From assembly GCF_003105155.1 (NCBI RefSeq), contig NZ_QETK01000045.1:1-35433 (forward strand): a stretch of 35,433 nt of DNA, given 5' to 3'. The translations under genes and the position numbers were made by a program. Of this stretch, positions 15,757 through 24,186 are shown in pieces (position 1 is the stretch's first letter; every line of letters begins with the position of its first letter). The DNA is from Pseudomonas sp. SDI. Lineage in GTDB: Bacteria; Pseudomonadota; Gammaproteobacteria; Pseudomonadales; Pseudomonadaceae. A model generated the notes under the pieces. It was given only the letters and a program-made list of their open reading frames with translations. It was not told where the DNA came from and ran no database searches.

Positions 15757-16350
15757 TCAGATCAGCTTGCGCTTGATCGCCTCTTCCACGGTGCTCTGCG
15801 ACAGGTTGCGGATCACATCTTCGCCCTTGGCGTTGAACGGCACGGCGAAGATGAACAGCACCTGCATCCAGGTGGTGATGGTTTCGCTCTTGGTGACCTT
15901 GCCGATCAGCTTGCCGTCGCGGTCCTTGAAGGTGGTTTCCAGGGTCAGGGTGTTATCGAAGGTCGACGGGATCACGTAGAGGGTGGCGCCGGTGATGACC
16001 GCCGCGAACAGGTTGCCCTGCTCGTTGTTCTTCAGCGTGGTGTAGGCATAGACGTCAGACTCTTCCTTCTCGCTGGTCACCCGCGAGAAGCGTTCGCTCT
16101 GCTGGAAGCTTTCCACCACGGTTTTTTCGAAGTGGGTCAGGTTCGGGCCGCCGGCACGTTGTTCACCGTTGAACTGGTAGATCGAGTTCAGGCGCACATA
16201 GGCGGTTTGCTTGGCCGCCGGGGCCTGCGGTTGCGAGGCGGCCAGCGGCGGCCAGGCTTCGACCGGGGCCAGTTGCTTTTGCGAGTAGCTGATGCATCCG
16301 GTCAGGGAGGTGCTCAGCGCCAGCAGGGCGATGGCGAGCAAGTTACGCAT
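15757..16350 (-). CDS. Lipoprotein of unknown function
   Basis: This 197-aa protein starts with a lipoprotein signal peptide (lipobox LTGC, lipidated Cys19) and should be membrane-anchored in the periplasm. After a Pro/Ala-rich linker (about residues 30-50), the body has a hydrophobic, beta-rich stretch and an ending of charged helices (EEAIKRKLI). Its middle (TFDNTLTLETTFKDRDGKL) resembles the middle of the next lipoprotein upstream (YDLAGELVVEDRSGKRL), which suggests an old duplication. The ATG at 16350 has AAGGA in range; an alternative ATG at 16368 overlaps the neighbour's stop. I do not recognise the family. Confidence 0.7.
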   Translation of the reverse strand: MRNLLAIALLALSTSLTGCISYSQKQLAPVEAWPPLAASQPQAPAAKQTAYVRLNSIYQFNGEQRAGGPNLTHFEKTVVESFQQSERFSRVTSEKEESDVYAYTTLKNNEQGNLFAAVITGATLYVIPSTFDNTLTLETTFKDRDGKLIGKVTKSETITTWMQVLFIFAVPFNAKGEDVIRNLSQSTVEEAIKRKLI

Positions 16351-16364
16351 GGAGACGAGTCCTT

Positions 16365-16973
16365 TCATTTGGCCGCGACCTGCGGCGTCTGGGTGGCACG
16401 GGTAAGCAGTTGGCTGACCAGTTGGCGCAGCTCGGCGGTACCGAGGTTGACGGCGACGTACTCGCCATCGAACAGGCCGATGTTCTTGTCCAACTTGATC
16501 TGGTCGTTGACCTGGGCCAGGCGCTTGCCGCTGCGGTCTTCGACCACCAGCTCGCCGGCCAGGTCGTAGGTGTCGACGTAGATCGGGCCGTTGACCCAGA
16601 TCCACATGGTCAGGGTCAGCAGTGCGCCGGGGAAGTAGCCCGGGTGCGGGGTACGCTTGCCCTTGAGCGAGCTGAAGGTGAACTTGAGCACCACGTCCTG
16701 CTCGTCGAGCTTGGTCGGGAACACCACCAGTTTCTGGAAGTATTCGCCGTGTTCGACATAGCGGGTGATCTGCTCGGTGAGCTGGCGGCTGACGTTCAGG
16801 CGCACGTCGTCCTTGAGGTTCGGTGCGGTGACCGCGACGTCGGCGATCTGCGCGCCATGGCCGATGGTGTTGTCGGCGACATTTTCCGGTAGACCGATCG
16901 GGCCTTGCGGGGTGAATGAGATACAGCCGGTCAGGCTCAAGGCAGCCAGGAGCAAGGCGAAAGTACGCAACAC
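16365..16973 (-). CDS. Lipoprotein of unknown function, paired with its neighbour
   Basis: This 202-aa protein starts with GTG, and AAGGA lies about nine bases before it. A lipoprotein signal peptide ends in LTGC (Cys17). The body contains a hydrophobic stretch (FPGALLTLTMWIWVNG, about residues 115-130), then a beta-rich region (VDTYDLAGELVVEDRSGKRL) and a C-terminal helix (ELRQLVSQLL). It precedes the other lipoprotein by about 14 bp in the same direction, so the two form an operon and may be distant paralogues acting together at the outer membrane. The family and role are not recognised. Confidence 0.72.
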   Translation of the reverse strand: MLRTFALLLAALSLTGCISFTPQGPIGLPENVADNTIGHGAQIADVAVTAPNLKDDVRLNVSRQLTEQITRYVEHGEYFQKLVVFPTKLDEQDVVLKFTFSSLKGKRTPHPGYFPGALLTLTMWIWVNGPIYVDTYDLAGELVVEDRSGKRLAQVNDQIKLDKNIGLFDGEYVAVNLGTAELRQLVSQLLTRATQTPQVAAK

Positions 16974-17082
16974 AGGGGAATGTCCTTATTCAGAGGAGTA
17001 CGGTGATCATTTATCGGCTAGTGGCGTTTAGCCTTTAGTGAAAAATGTTCGACCTGCTTCCTTGCAGTCGTGGGGAGATTTT

Positions 17083-17421
17083 TCAGTCGTCGCGGGTGAG
17101 GACTTCGAGGAGTTCGATCTCGAAACGCAGGTTGGCGTTGGGGGGAATTTTGCCCATGCTGCGTTCGCCATAGGCGAGGTGCGCGGGGACGCGAAGTTCG
17201 CGCTTGCCGCCAACCTGCATGCCCATCAGGCCCTGGTCCCACCCCTTGATCACGCGGCCGGTGCCGATGACACACTGGAACGGTTTGCCGCGCGACCAGG
17301 AGGAGTCGAATTCGCTACCGTCTTCGAGCCAGCCGTTGTATTGGGTGGTGATCAAGGCACCCTTGAGCACGGTTTTGCCGGTGCCCAGGTGGAGGTCGGT
17401 GATCTGGAGTTCGGAGGTCAT
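17083..17421 (-). CDS. FKBP-type peptidyl-prolyl cis-trans isomerase
   Basis: This 112-aa protein is a single FKBP domain without signal peptide, so it acts in the cytoplasm. Key active-site blocks of the family are visible: YNGWLEDGSEFDSSW (the usual Y and FD), VIKGWDQGLMGMQVGGKR (VIxGW) and LAYGERSMGKIPPNANLRFEIELLEV. Only one domain is present; the chaperone insert of SlyD-type proteins is absent, so it is a simple foldase of the small FKBP group. It is transcribed alone from the minus strand, between a lipoprotein pair and a GFA-family gene. Confidence 0.92.
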   Translation of the reverse strand: MTSELQITDLHLGTGKTVLKGALITTQYNGWLEDGSEFDSSWSRGKPFQCVIGTGRVIKGWDQGLMGMQVGGKRELRVPAHLAYGERSMGKIPPNANLRFEIELLEVLTRDD

Positions 17422-17472
17422 TGGGGAGCTGCTGTTCCTGGCTTGAATGGGCTGGAGAATTTAAACCGCTAG

Positions 17473-17491
17473 GCGCTGGCCATGCCAGCGC
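17473..17491. repeat. 8-bp-stem hairpin upstream of the FKBP gene
   Basis: GCGCTGGC (17473-17480) and GCCAGCGC (17484-17491) form a perfect stem with a three-base loop. On the minus strand a short A/T-rich run, TTTAAATT, begins about ten bases after the stem, too far and too mixed for a good Rho-independent terminator. It may end the GFA-gene transcript or be a leader structure for the FKBP gene. Confidence 0.35.
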
Positions 17492-17616
17492 TACTTTGGG
17501 ATTTTGGCGGCTTATCCGGTTTCGCTGGCTTGGCTGGCGGCAGCTCTGCCCTCAGCGCGGCCGACGTTGGCAAATGCCCCAACGTAGCAGGTAGATCAAC
17601 AGCACCCTGCACGCCG

Positions 17617-18027
17617 TCAGCTGAACATCGCCTCCACCTCGGCGCCGGTCATCTCCTTGGTCTTGTTGGCAAAACAATAGAAGCCGGGCCTGGAATCCAC
17701 ATACACCTGCAGATTGAAGTCCCAATCGTCGCCCTCCAGCACCCCCACCGACACCGACTCGAAACCACCCTGCTTGAGCCGGTAATAGAGGTGCGTCCCA
17801 CACTGCTCGCAGAAGGCCCGCTCGGCCCAATCGGAAGAACTGAACAGCCGCGGCGTACCGGCAGTGATCCGCACCGGGTGCGCGCTGTGCACCATCAGCG
17901 TCGGCCCACCGGCCCACTGGCGGCACATGCCGCAGTGACAGGCAGCGACACTGTTGTCATCGAGGATGATGCTGAGCTGGATAGCGCCGCACAGGCAACT
18001 GCCCTGTTTTTCCTGGCTGGTAGACAT
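17617..18027 (-). CDS. GFA-family (glutathione-dependent formaldehyde-activating-like) protein
   Basis: This 136-aa protein has the zinc-binding Cys pattern of the GFA fold: CLCGA near residue 11, CHCGMC near residue 30 and CEQCGT near residue 73. The domain ends at EAMFS. GFA proteins bind zinc and were named for a glutathione-formaldehyde adduct, but most family members have no proven substrate. A good ribosome-binding site (AAGGAG) precedes the ATG. It stands alone between the FKBP gene and a lipoprotein gene; nothing nearby points to formaldehyde metabolism. Confidence 0.88.
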   Translation of the reverse strand: MSTSQEKQGSCLCGAIQLSIILDDNSVAACHCGMCRQWAGGPTLMVHSAHPVRITAGTPRLFSSSDWAERAFCEQCGTHLYYRLKQGGFESVSVGVLEGDDWDFNLQVYVDSRPGFYCFANKTKEMTGAEVEAMFS

Positions 18028-18127
18028 CGAAGGGGCTCCTTGCTGGGGAAAGGTAGGCAGGCAGTCTAGCCCAGCTCAGGCAACCGGACGGCAGCGGCTC
18101 CGCGGCAAAAAACACCTCAAGCTGCAG

Positions 18128-18544
18128 CTACTGCGCAAACGCCCGGCCCAGGCCGCCCGGCACGCCGCTGCTGTCGGTTGCCTGCCAGGGACCCTGCACG
18201 TTGGTCGACCAGCTCCAGCCGTTGTTCCAGCGGTAGTAGGTGCGTTGCCGGTAGAAGGTGTTGCTCTGCCCCTCCAGCACGTACACGCCCAGGCGTGGGT
18301 CCCAGTGGCTGGCGCCCCCCGGTGGCGGGGCGAAACTGGCGGAAGTGCGCGGCATCGGCTTGGGCGCCGGGGTGATGACCGGCTTGCTTGGCACACTGCC
18401 GGGCCTGGGCGCCGGCTTGGTCAGCGGGCCGCCCGGCGGCCGCGTGTCGATCGGCGGCGCCGGTTGCTCCGCCGGACGATGCACCGTACACGCACTCAGC
18501 CCGACGACAAGGGAGATCAGGGCAAGGCGGGCGATGCTGTTCAT
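18128..18544 (-). CDS. Proline-rich lipoprotein at the end of the ccm operon
   Basis: This 138-aa protein has a lipoprotein signal peptide (LSAC, Cys19) and a disordered Pro-rich segment (residues about 25-75, including KPAPRPGSVPSKPVITPAPK). A C-terminal region follows, rich in aromatic residues (WDPRLGVYVLEG, TYYRWNNGWSWS), with the look of a short beta repeat. It starts 11 bases after the ccmI stop on the same strand and could be the last gene of the ccm transcript. The function is unknown. I did not recognise a named family. Confidence 0.72.
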   Translation of the reverse strand: MNSIARLALISLVVGLSACTVHRPAEQPAPPIDTRPPGGPLTKPAPRPGSVPSKPVITPAPKPMPRTSASFAPPPGGASHWDPRLGVYVLEGQSNTFYRQRTYYRWNNGWSWSTNVQGPWQATDSSGVPGGLGRAFAQ

Positions 18545-18555
18545 AAGGGTGCTCT

Positions 18556-19755
18556 CTACGGGTCCGGGCTGTCGATGATCAGGTGCTGCGCGGCCTGGGT
18601 GCTGCTGGCCAGCGGCGAACTACGGCCGATCCACTCACCCTTGGTCGGCTGGCCAGCGCGGGAGACACGCGCAACCAGTTGGACTTCGGCAAAGCTCGAC
18701 AGTTTCATGCTCGGCATCATCGCGTCGGCATCGCTCAACTCGACCTCCACCGGCAGGTCGGCCACGGTCACCCGCTTGGCCGCCAGCGGCATCGGCGGGC
18801 CGACACTGGCGCGGGCGAAGATGAACACGCTGTCGTCGGCCTTGACCTTGTCCTTGAGCGCTGCCGCCAGCTCCACCCGAACCTTGAGCCTGGCTGCCAG
18901 CGGCGCCTGCGCTGGCACCGGCTGTTCGCCGCCGGCCTTGAGCTTCTCGCTGGCGCGCTCGATGCCGCCCTGCAACGCCGCCCGCGAGGTGTCGCCTTCC
19001 GGCAGTTGCGCGAGCAGGCGGTTCCAGTAGTCGATAGCGTCCTGATAACGCTCGCCCTCGAAGGCGGCGATCCCCAGCAGGCCGAGGCTGGTGACTTCTT
19101 TCGGGTCGGCCTTGAGCGCTTCGTCGGTGAGCGCCTGAATCGGCGCGGTCCATTGCTTGTTGTTGGCGAAATACAGCGCCTGCGCCCACTGCCCGAGCAG
19201 TTCCGGCTGGCGCCCGGCCAGGCCGGCAGCGCGCTCGAAGACTTTCGCCGCGTCCGCCGGACGCTCCTGTGCCATATAGGCACGACCAAGGAAGTACAGC
19301 CCCTCGGCAGAATCCGGCTGGGCCGCCACTGCGCGCTCCAGGCGGGTGACCATCTCGTCCATCGACTGCGGCGCCTGGGCGAACTCCTGGGTCAGCGCCA
19401 CTTTGTCGCTGGCACCGAAATGCAGGTAAAGGCCTAGCGCCATCAACGGTACCAGCAGCGCCGCCAGCAGCGGCAACGGCTTGCCCAGCCGGGCAAAACG
19501 ATCCGGCTCGGCATGCTCGGTGTCGGCCAGCAGTTCACGGGCCGCTTCGTCGCGACCACGGGCCAGTTGCTCGGCGGTCAGCACGCCCTCATCGCCCTGG
19601 GTCTGCAACTCGGCAACCCGCTCCTGGTACAAGGCCACGTTCAACGCGGTACGGTCTTCTTCCTGCTGCGCGCGACGGCCGCGCAACACCGGGATCAGCA
19701 AAAAGCTCAGGGCTACCAGTAACAGCAGGCCTGCGGCAAGCCAGAAATCAGTCAT
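18556..19755 (-). CDS. ccmI: Cytochrome c maturation protein CcmI
   Basis: This 399-aa inner-membrane protein is the apocytochrome chaperone that holds the unfolded c-type cytochrome at the haem ligation site. The layout is two N-terminal helices (about 1-20 and 92-112) with a cytoplasmic leucine-zipper-like segment between them (ALYQERVAELQTQGDEG). A periplasmic TPR region follows (LYFLGRAYMAQERPADAAKVF and GLLGIAAFEGERYQDAIDYW), then a C-terminal beta domain. Its start overlaps the ccmH stop by eight bases. It is the last ccm gene in the operon. Confidence 0.93.
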   Translation of the reverse strand: MTDFWLAAGLLLLVALSFLLIPVLRGRRAQQEEDRTALNVALYQERVAELQTQGDEGVLTAEQLARGRDEAARELLADTEHAEPDRFARLGKPLPLLAALLVPLMALGLYLHFGASDKVALTQEFAQAPQSMDEMVTRLERAVAAQPDSAEGLYFLGRAYMAQERPADAAKVFERAAGLAGRQPELLGQWAQALYFANNKQWTAPIQALTDEALKADPKEVTSLGLLGIAAFEGERYQDAIDYWNRLLAQLPEGDTSRAALQGGIERASEKLKAGGEQPVPAQAPLAARLKVRVELAAALKDKVKADDSVFIFARASVGPPMPLAAKRVTVADLPVEVELSDADAMMPSMKLSSFAEVQLVARVSRAGQPTKGEWIGRSSPLASSTQAAQHLIIDSPDP

Positions 19756-20224
19756 GGGTCTGTTCTTTGTCCAGCAGTTTGGCGAGGCGCTCGCGCTCCT
19801 CGGGGGAAAGGTCGGCAGTACCAGTCGCAGCCTGCACGCGGCGCTTGCGGACGATCAGCGCAAGCACGCCGAAGCCACCCACCAGCAACACGCCGGGGCC
19901 GAACCAGAGCAACCAGGTGCGCGCGGTCAGGGCCGGTTTGTAGCGGACGAAATCACCGTAGCGGTCGACCATGAAGTCGATGATCTGCTGGTTGTCCTTG
20001 CCTTCGCCGAGCATGCGGAAGATCTCCCGGCGCAGGTCCGCGGCAATCGGCGCATTGGAATCGGCGATGTCCTGGTTCTGGCATTTCGGGCAGCGCAGTT
20101 CCTTGGTCAGGTCGTGATAGCGCTCACGTTCGGCATCGTCGGCAAACTGGTAGGTATCGATGGCCGCCTGAGCCACGCCGCCCAGGCTCAGGCCGAGTAC
20201 GGCGGCTGCCAGCCAGCGCTTCAT
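19748..20224 (-). CDS. ccmH: Cytochrome c maturation protein CcmH
   Basis: This 158-aa membrane-anchored thiol oxidoreductase has a signal peptide (ending GVAQA) and the defining LRCPKCQNQ motif with C45 and C48. These face the periplasm and reduce the CXXCH disulfide of apocytochrome c. One helix near residues 103-127 anchors the C-terminus. It is the short CcmH, with the TPR part encoded separately by ccmI, as usual in Pseudomonas. The ATG overlaps the CcmG stop (ATGA) and CcmH ends inside the start of ccmI. Confidence 0.94.
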   Translation of the reverse strand: MKRWLAAAVLGLSLGGVAQAAIDTYQFADDAERERYHDLTKELRCPKCQNQDIADSNAPIAADLRREIFRMLGEGKDNQQIIDFMVDRYGDFVRYKPALTARTWLLWFGPGVLLVGGFGVLALIVRKRRVQAATGTADLSPEERERLAKLLDKEQTHD

Positions 20225-20757
20225 GGCTGGGCCTCGTCGAGCAGTTCACGGTAGATCGGCGCCAGCTTCTCGCGCCACACGGTCTCGTCGATCACGCCGA
20301 CGTACTTGTGGCGGATCACGCCCTTGGCGTCGATGAAGAAGGTTTCCGGTGCGCCGTACACGCCCAGGTCGAGGCCGAGGGTGCCCTGCTCGTCGCGGAC
20401 GTCGAGCTGGTAGGGGTTGTGGAACTCGGCCAGCCACTTCAGCGCGGCGGCGTTGTCATCCTTGTAGTTGACCCCATAGATCCGCACGCCCTGCTCGGCC
20501 AGCTTGTTCAGTACCGGGTGCTCGACCCGGCACGACACACACCAGGTGCCCCAGACGTTGACCAGCGCCGGCTTGCCTTCCAGGTCAGCCTGGGTCAGCG
20601 TGCGGTCGCCCTGCACGCTGGGCAGCGAGAAGCTCGGGAACGGCTTGCCGATCATCGCCGACGGCAGCTCGGCCGGGTCCAGGTACAGGCCGCGGTAGAG
20701 AAACACCGCCACCAGCAAAAACACTGCCAGCGGCAGCACCATGATCCAGCGCTTCAT
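20221..20757 (-). CDS. ccmG: Thiol:disulfide interchange protein CcmG/DsbE
   Basis: This 178-aa protein has one N-terminal membrane anchor (residues about 4-20) and a periplasmic thioredoxin fold. The redox motif is WCVSC (C73, C76), and GVYGAPETFFID carries the cis-proline typical of CcmG. It takes electrons from CcdA/DsbD and keeps CcmH or apocytochrome c reduced. It is flanked by ccmF and ccmH with 4-bp overlaps on both sides, so translation should be coupled. Confidence 0.95.
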   Translation of the reverse strand: MKRWIMVLPLAVFLLVAVFLYRGLYLDPAELPSAMIGKPFPSFSLPSVQGDRTLTQADLEGKPALVNVWGTWCVSCRVEHPVLNKLAEQGVRIYGVNYKDDNAAALKWLAEFHNPYQLDVRDEQGTLGLDLGVYGAPETFFIDAKGVIRHKYVGVIDETVWREKLAPIYRELLDEAQP

Positions 20758-22742
20758 GCAGTCGCTCCTTGCATGCCGAGTACGTCACGTACACGGCTCT
20801 TGACCTTGACCCGGTAACGCCGGTCGAACGCCGCCAACACGCCGCCCAGGCCGGTCAGCAAACCGCCCAGCCAGATCCAGCGAACGAAGGGTTTGACGTG
20901 CACACGCACCGCCCAGGCGCCGTTTTCCAGCGGCTCGCCGAGGGCGACGTAGAGGTCGCGGGTGAAGCCGGCATCGATTCCGGCTTCGGTCATCATCGAC
21001 TGCTGCACGGTGTACAGGCGTTTTTCCGGGTGCAGCACGCTGATCTGCCGGCCGTCCTCCAGCACCCGCACGGTGCCTTTGTCGGAGGTGAAGTTCGGCC
21101 CTTCGAAGTGCTTGGCGCCTTCGAAGACGAACTGGTAACCGGCCAGTTCTACCGACTCGCCGGGGGCCAGGCGCAGGTCGCGCTCGGCACTGTTGTTGCT
21201 CGACAGCACCACGCCCAGCGCACAGACCGCCAGGCCCAGGTGCGCCAGGTGCATGCCCCAGTAGCTACGGTTGAGCCCGCGCAGGCCCTTGCGCAGACCT
21301 TTGTGCCGGGTCTTGTCGAGAATGTCGCGGGCACCGGCCAGGACGATCCACGCTGCCAGGGCGAAGGTGGTCAGCACCGGCCAGTCGAAATCGTCGACCA
21401 GCCAACCGCCAATCGGAGCAAGCACGGCCGCGCCGATCAGCACCGGGGTCAACATGCTCAGCAGCCATTTGCCCGGGGTGTCTTTCCAGCGCACCAGCAC
21501 ACCCACCGCCAGCACCACCATCAGCAGCGCCATCAGCGGAATGAACAACGCGTCGAAGTACGGCGGGCCGACCGACAGCTTGGCCCCGGTGAGGGCGTCG
21601 AGCACCAGCGGGTACAGCGTGCCGAGCAGGATCATGGACGCCGCGACCACCAGCACCAGGTTGTTCGCCAGCAGCAGGGTTTCCCGCGACCACAGGGCAA
21701 AGCCGACCTGGCTCTTGACCACCGGCGCGCGCAGGGCGAACAGGGTCAGCGAACCGCCGACCACGAACAGCAGGAAGAACAGGATGAACACACCGCGCTC
21801 GGGATCGGAGGCGAAAGCGTGTACCGAGGTCAGCACACCGGAACGGACCAGGAAGGTACCGAGCAGGCTCAGCGAAAACGCGGCAATGGCCAGCAACACG
21901 GTCCAGCTCTTGAATACCCCACGCTTTTCGGTCACCGCCAGCGAGTGGATCAGTGCAGTGCCGACCAGCCAGGGCATGAACGAGGCGTTTTCCACCGGGT
22001 CCCAGAACCACCAGCCGCCCCAACCCAATTCGTAGTAGGCCCACCACGAACCGAGGGTGATGCCGATCCCCAGGAACGCCCAGGCGACGATAGTCCATGG
22101 CCGCGACCAGCGCGCCCAGGCGGCATCGAGACGCCCGCCCAGCAGCGCAGCGATGGCAAAGGCGAAGGCCACCGAGAAGCCCACGTAGCCCATGTAGAGC
22201 ATCGGCGGGTGAACGATCAGGCCGATGTCCTGCAGCAACGGGTTGAGGTCGCGGCCATCGGTCGGCACTTGCGGCAACAGGCGCTGGAACGGGTTGGAGG
22301 TAACAATCAGGAACGACAGGAAGCCGACGCTGATCATGCCCATGATCGCCAGTACCCGCGCCAGCATCACTTGCGGCAGTTGCCGGGAGAAGATCGACAC
22401 GGCAAAGGTCCAGCCGCCGAGGATCAGCGCCCAGAGCAGCAGCGAGCCTTCGTGGGCGCCCCACACGGCACTGAACTTGAAGTACCAGGGCAAGGCGCTG
22501 TTGGAGTTGCTGGCAACATAGGCGACCGAGAAGTTGTCGGTCATGAAGGCATGGCTCAGGCAGGCGAAGGCAAACGCCAGGAAGGCGAACTGCCCCCAGG
22601 CCGCCGGGCGCGCCAGGCTCATCCACAGGCTGTCGCCGCGCCAGGCGCCGAGCAGCGGCACGCTGGCCTGCACACAGGCAAAGCAGATGGCCAGGATCAT
22701 CGACAGCTGGCCGAGTTCGGGAATGATCAGTGCGGCGTTCAT
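20754..22742 (-). CDS. ccmF: Cytochrome c haem lyase subunit CcmF
   Basis: This 662-aa, multi-helix inner-membrane protein is the haem lyase core that moves haem from holo-CcmE to apocytochrome c. The tryptophan-rich WWD domain is visible as WGGWWFWDPVENASFMPW. Many hydrophobic segments span the chain, and conserved periplasmic histidines (for example GLIVHPPMLYMGYV) flank the haem site. The length matches the usual 640-660 aa. The ATG overlaps the ccmE stop and the TGA overlaps the ccmG start. Confidence 0.96.
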   Translation of the reverse strand: MNAALIIPELGQLSMILAICFACVQASVPLLGAWRGDSLWMSLARPAAWGQFAFLAFAFACLSHAFMTDNFSVAYVASNSNSALPWYFKFSAVWGAHEGSLLLWALILGGWTFAVSIFSRQLPQVMLARVLAIMGMISVGFLSFLIVTSNPFQRLLPQVPTDGRDLNPLLQDIGLIVHPPMLYMGYVGFSVAFAFAIAALLGGRLDAAWARWSRPWTIVAWAFLGIGITLGSWWAYYELGWGGWWFWDPVENASFMPWLVGTALIHSLAVTEKRGVFKSWTVLLAIAAFSLSLLGTFLVRSGVLTSVHAFASDPERGVFILFFLLFVVGGSLTLFALRAPVVKSQVGFALWSRETLLLANNLVLVVAASMILLGTLYPLVLDALTGAKLSVGPPYFDALFIPLMALLMVVLAVGVLVRWKDTPGKWLLSMLTPVLIGAAVLAPIGGWLVDDFDWPVLTTFALAAWIVLAGARDILDKTRHKGLRKGLRGLNRSYWGMHLAHLGLAVCALGVVLSSNNSAERDLRLAPGESVELAGYQFVFEGAKHFEGPNFTSDKGTVRVLEDGRQISVLHPEKRLYTVQQSMMTEAGIDAGFTRDLYVALGEPLENGAWAVRVHVKPFVRWIWLGGLLTGLGGVLAAFDRRYRVKVKSRVRDVLGMQGATA

Positions 22743-23197
22743 GGTTTCACCTCGGCCTGGCCGGCGTTGGCCTGGCCGCTCTCTTGCAGCGCCTTGGTGA
22801 CTTCCGGCGGCATGTATTTCTCGTCGTGCTTGGCCAGCACTTCGTCAGCCACCACCACGCCGTCGGCATTCAGCTTGCCCAGGGCAACGATGCCCTGCCC
22901 TTCGCGGAACAGGTCCGGGAGAATGCCGCGGTAGGTGATCGGCACCGACTTGTTGAAGTCGGTGACCACGAAGCGCACGTCCAGCGAATCTGCCGAGCGT
23001 TGCAGCGAGCCTTTCTCGACCATGCCGCCGGCGCGAATCCGCGTGTCCTGCGGCGCTTCGCCATTGGCGATCTGGGTTGGGGTGTAGAACAGGTTGATGT
23101 TCTGTTGCAGCGCGCTCAGGGCCAGGCCGACGGCAACGCCGAGGCCGGCGAGCAGGCCGAGGATGATGAACAGGCGCTTCTTGCGTTGCGGATTCAC
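22739..23197 (-). CDS. ccmE: Haem chaperone CcmE
   Basis: This 152-aa periplasmic protein is anchored by one N-terminal helix (residues about 8-30) and has an OB-fold. The haem-binding residue is H124 in LAKHDEKY, the covalent attachment site in this family. The following MPPEV is also typical. It starts with GTG that overlaps the ccmD stop (GTGA), and its own TGA overlaps the ccmF ATG. Haem is loaded by CcmABCD and handed to CcmF. Confidence 0.95.
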   Translation of the reverse strand: MNPQRKKRLFIILGLLAGLGVAVGLALSALQQNINLFYTPTQIANGEAPQDTRIRAGGMVEKGSLQRSADSLDVRFVVTDFNKSVPITYRGILPDLFREGQGIVALGKLNADGVVVADEVLAKHDEKYMPPEVTKALQESGQANAGQAEVKP

Positions 23198-23370
23198 TTC
23201 GAGCTCTCCCGGCGCAGACGGCGCGCCTCTTCTTGCAGGTAACGGCGTCGTGCCAGCAGCGGCATGGCGACGTTGACAGCCAGCACCAGCAGGCAGATGC
23301 CATAGGCCGACCAGACGTAGAGACCGTGATGGCCCATGGCTAGAAAATCGCTGAAAGACGCAAAACTCAT
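23194..23370 (-). CDS. ccmD: Haem exporter accessory protein CcmD
   Basis: A 58-aa frame lies exactly between ccmC and ccmE. It overlaps the ccmC stop by four bases (ATGA) and the ccmE GTG start by four (GTGA). It reads MSFASFSDFLAMGHHGLYVW, then one membrane helix (about residues 21-40) and a basic tail with RRRYLQEEARRLRRE. This is the usual CcmD layout: one helix, a basic cytoplasmic tail and the GHHGLYVW-like start. CcmD helps release holo-CcmE from the CcmABC complex. Confidence 0.92.
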   Translation of the reverse strand: MSFASFSDFLAMGHHGLYVWSAYGICLLVLAVNVAMPLLARRRYLQEEARRLRRESSK

Positions 23371-24143
23371 CGTGCCATCTCCCGACCCAGGCTATGTATC
23401 ACCTCTTCGCGCACCCAACTGCTGCGGGCCTCGCGCTTGAGCACTTCAAGGCGCATGCGCAACAACAGCACGGCGCCGAAGAAACAGTAGAAACCGAGTG
23501 CGGTGAGCAGCAGCGGCAGCCACATTTCCACCGGCATCGCCGGCTTTTCGGTGAGGGTGAAGGTGGCGCCCTGGTGCAGGGTGTTCCACCACTCCACCGA
23601 GTACTTGATGATCGGGATATTGATCACGCCGACGATGGCCAGCACCGCGCAGGCCTTGGCTGCGCTTTCGCGGTTACTGATGGCCTGGCCCAGGGCGATC
23701 AGCCCGAAATACAGAAACAACAGGATCAGCATCGAAGTCAGGCGGGCATCCCACACCCACCAACTGCCCCAGGTCGGCTTGCCCCAGATGGCCCCGGTCA
23801 CCAGCGCCACGGCGGTCATCCAGGCGCCGATGGGCGCGGCGCATTGCAGCGCGACGTCGGCGATCTTCATCTTCCACACCAGGCCCACTACCCCGGCCAG
23901 CGCCAGCATCACGTAACAGGACTGCGCCAGCATCGCGGCCGGCACGTGGATGTAGATGATCCGGAAACTATTGCCCTGCTGGTAGTCCTGCGGCGCGAAG
24001 GCCAGGCCCCAGACCACGCCGACGCCCAACAGGAGGATGGACGCGGTGGTCAGCCACGGCAGCATGCGGCCGCTGATGGCATAGAACCATTTCGGAGAAC
24101 CCAGCTTGTGAAACCACGTCCAGCTTATTGCGCTGCTTTTCAT
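23367..24143 (-). CDS. ccmC: Haem exporter subunit CcmC
   Basis: This is a 258-aa inner-membrane protein with six helices and the WWD haem-handling motif WGSWWVWDARLTSML. Conserved periplasmic histidines occur in IIYIHVPAAM and WWNTLHQGATF. CcmC attaches haem to CcmE. The ATG at 24143 is chosen; a GTG one codon upstream (24146) is also possible. It begins about 43 bases after the ccmB stop, the only sizeable gap in the operon. Confidence 0.95.
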   Translation of the reverse strand: MKSSAISWTWFHKLGSPKWFYAISGRMLPWLTTASILLLGVGVVWGLAFAPQDYQQGNSFRIIYIHVPAAMLAQSCYVMLALAGVVGLVWKMKIADVALQCAAPIGAWMTAVALVTGAIWGKPTWGSWWVWDARLTSMLILLFLYFGLIALGQAISNRESAAKACAVLAIVGVINIPIIKYSVEWWNTLHQGATFTLTEKPAMPVEMWLPLLLTALGFYCFFGAVLLLRMRLEVLKREARSSWVREEVIHSLGREMAR

Positions 24144-24186
24144 CACGGTACATCCAGGGTCTTTGCTGGGCGACGCCCAGACCTCA

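Noticed and set aside
18061..18130. Rho-independent terminator after the proline-rich lipoprotein gene
   Set aside because: On the minus strand a T6 run exists, but the preceding AGCTGCAGCT dyad can form only a 3-bp stem, too weak for a terminator.
20769..22934. A 721-codon open frame on the plus strand opposite ccmF and ccmE
   Set aside because: The product is His/Gln/Arg-rich without any motif, while the minus-strand CcmF and CcmE have all family signatures; a codon-composition shadow.
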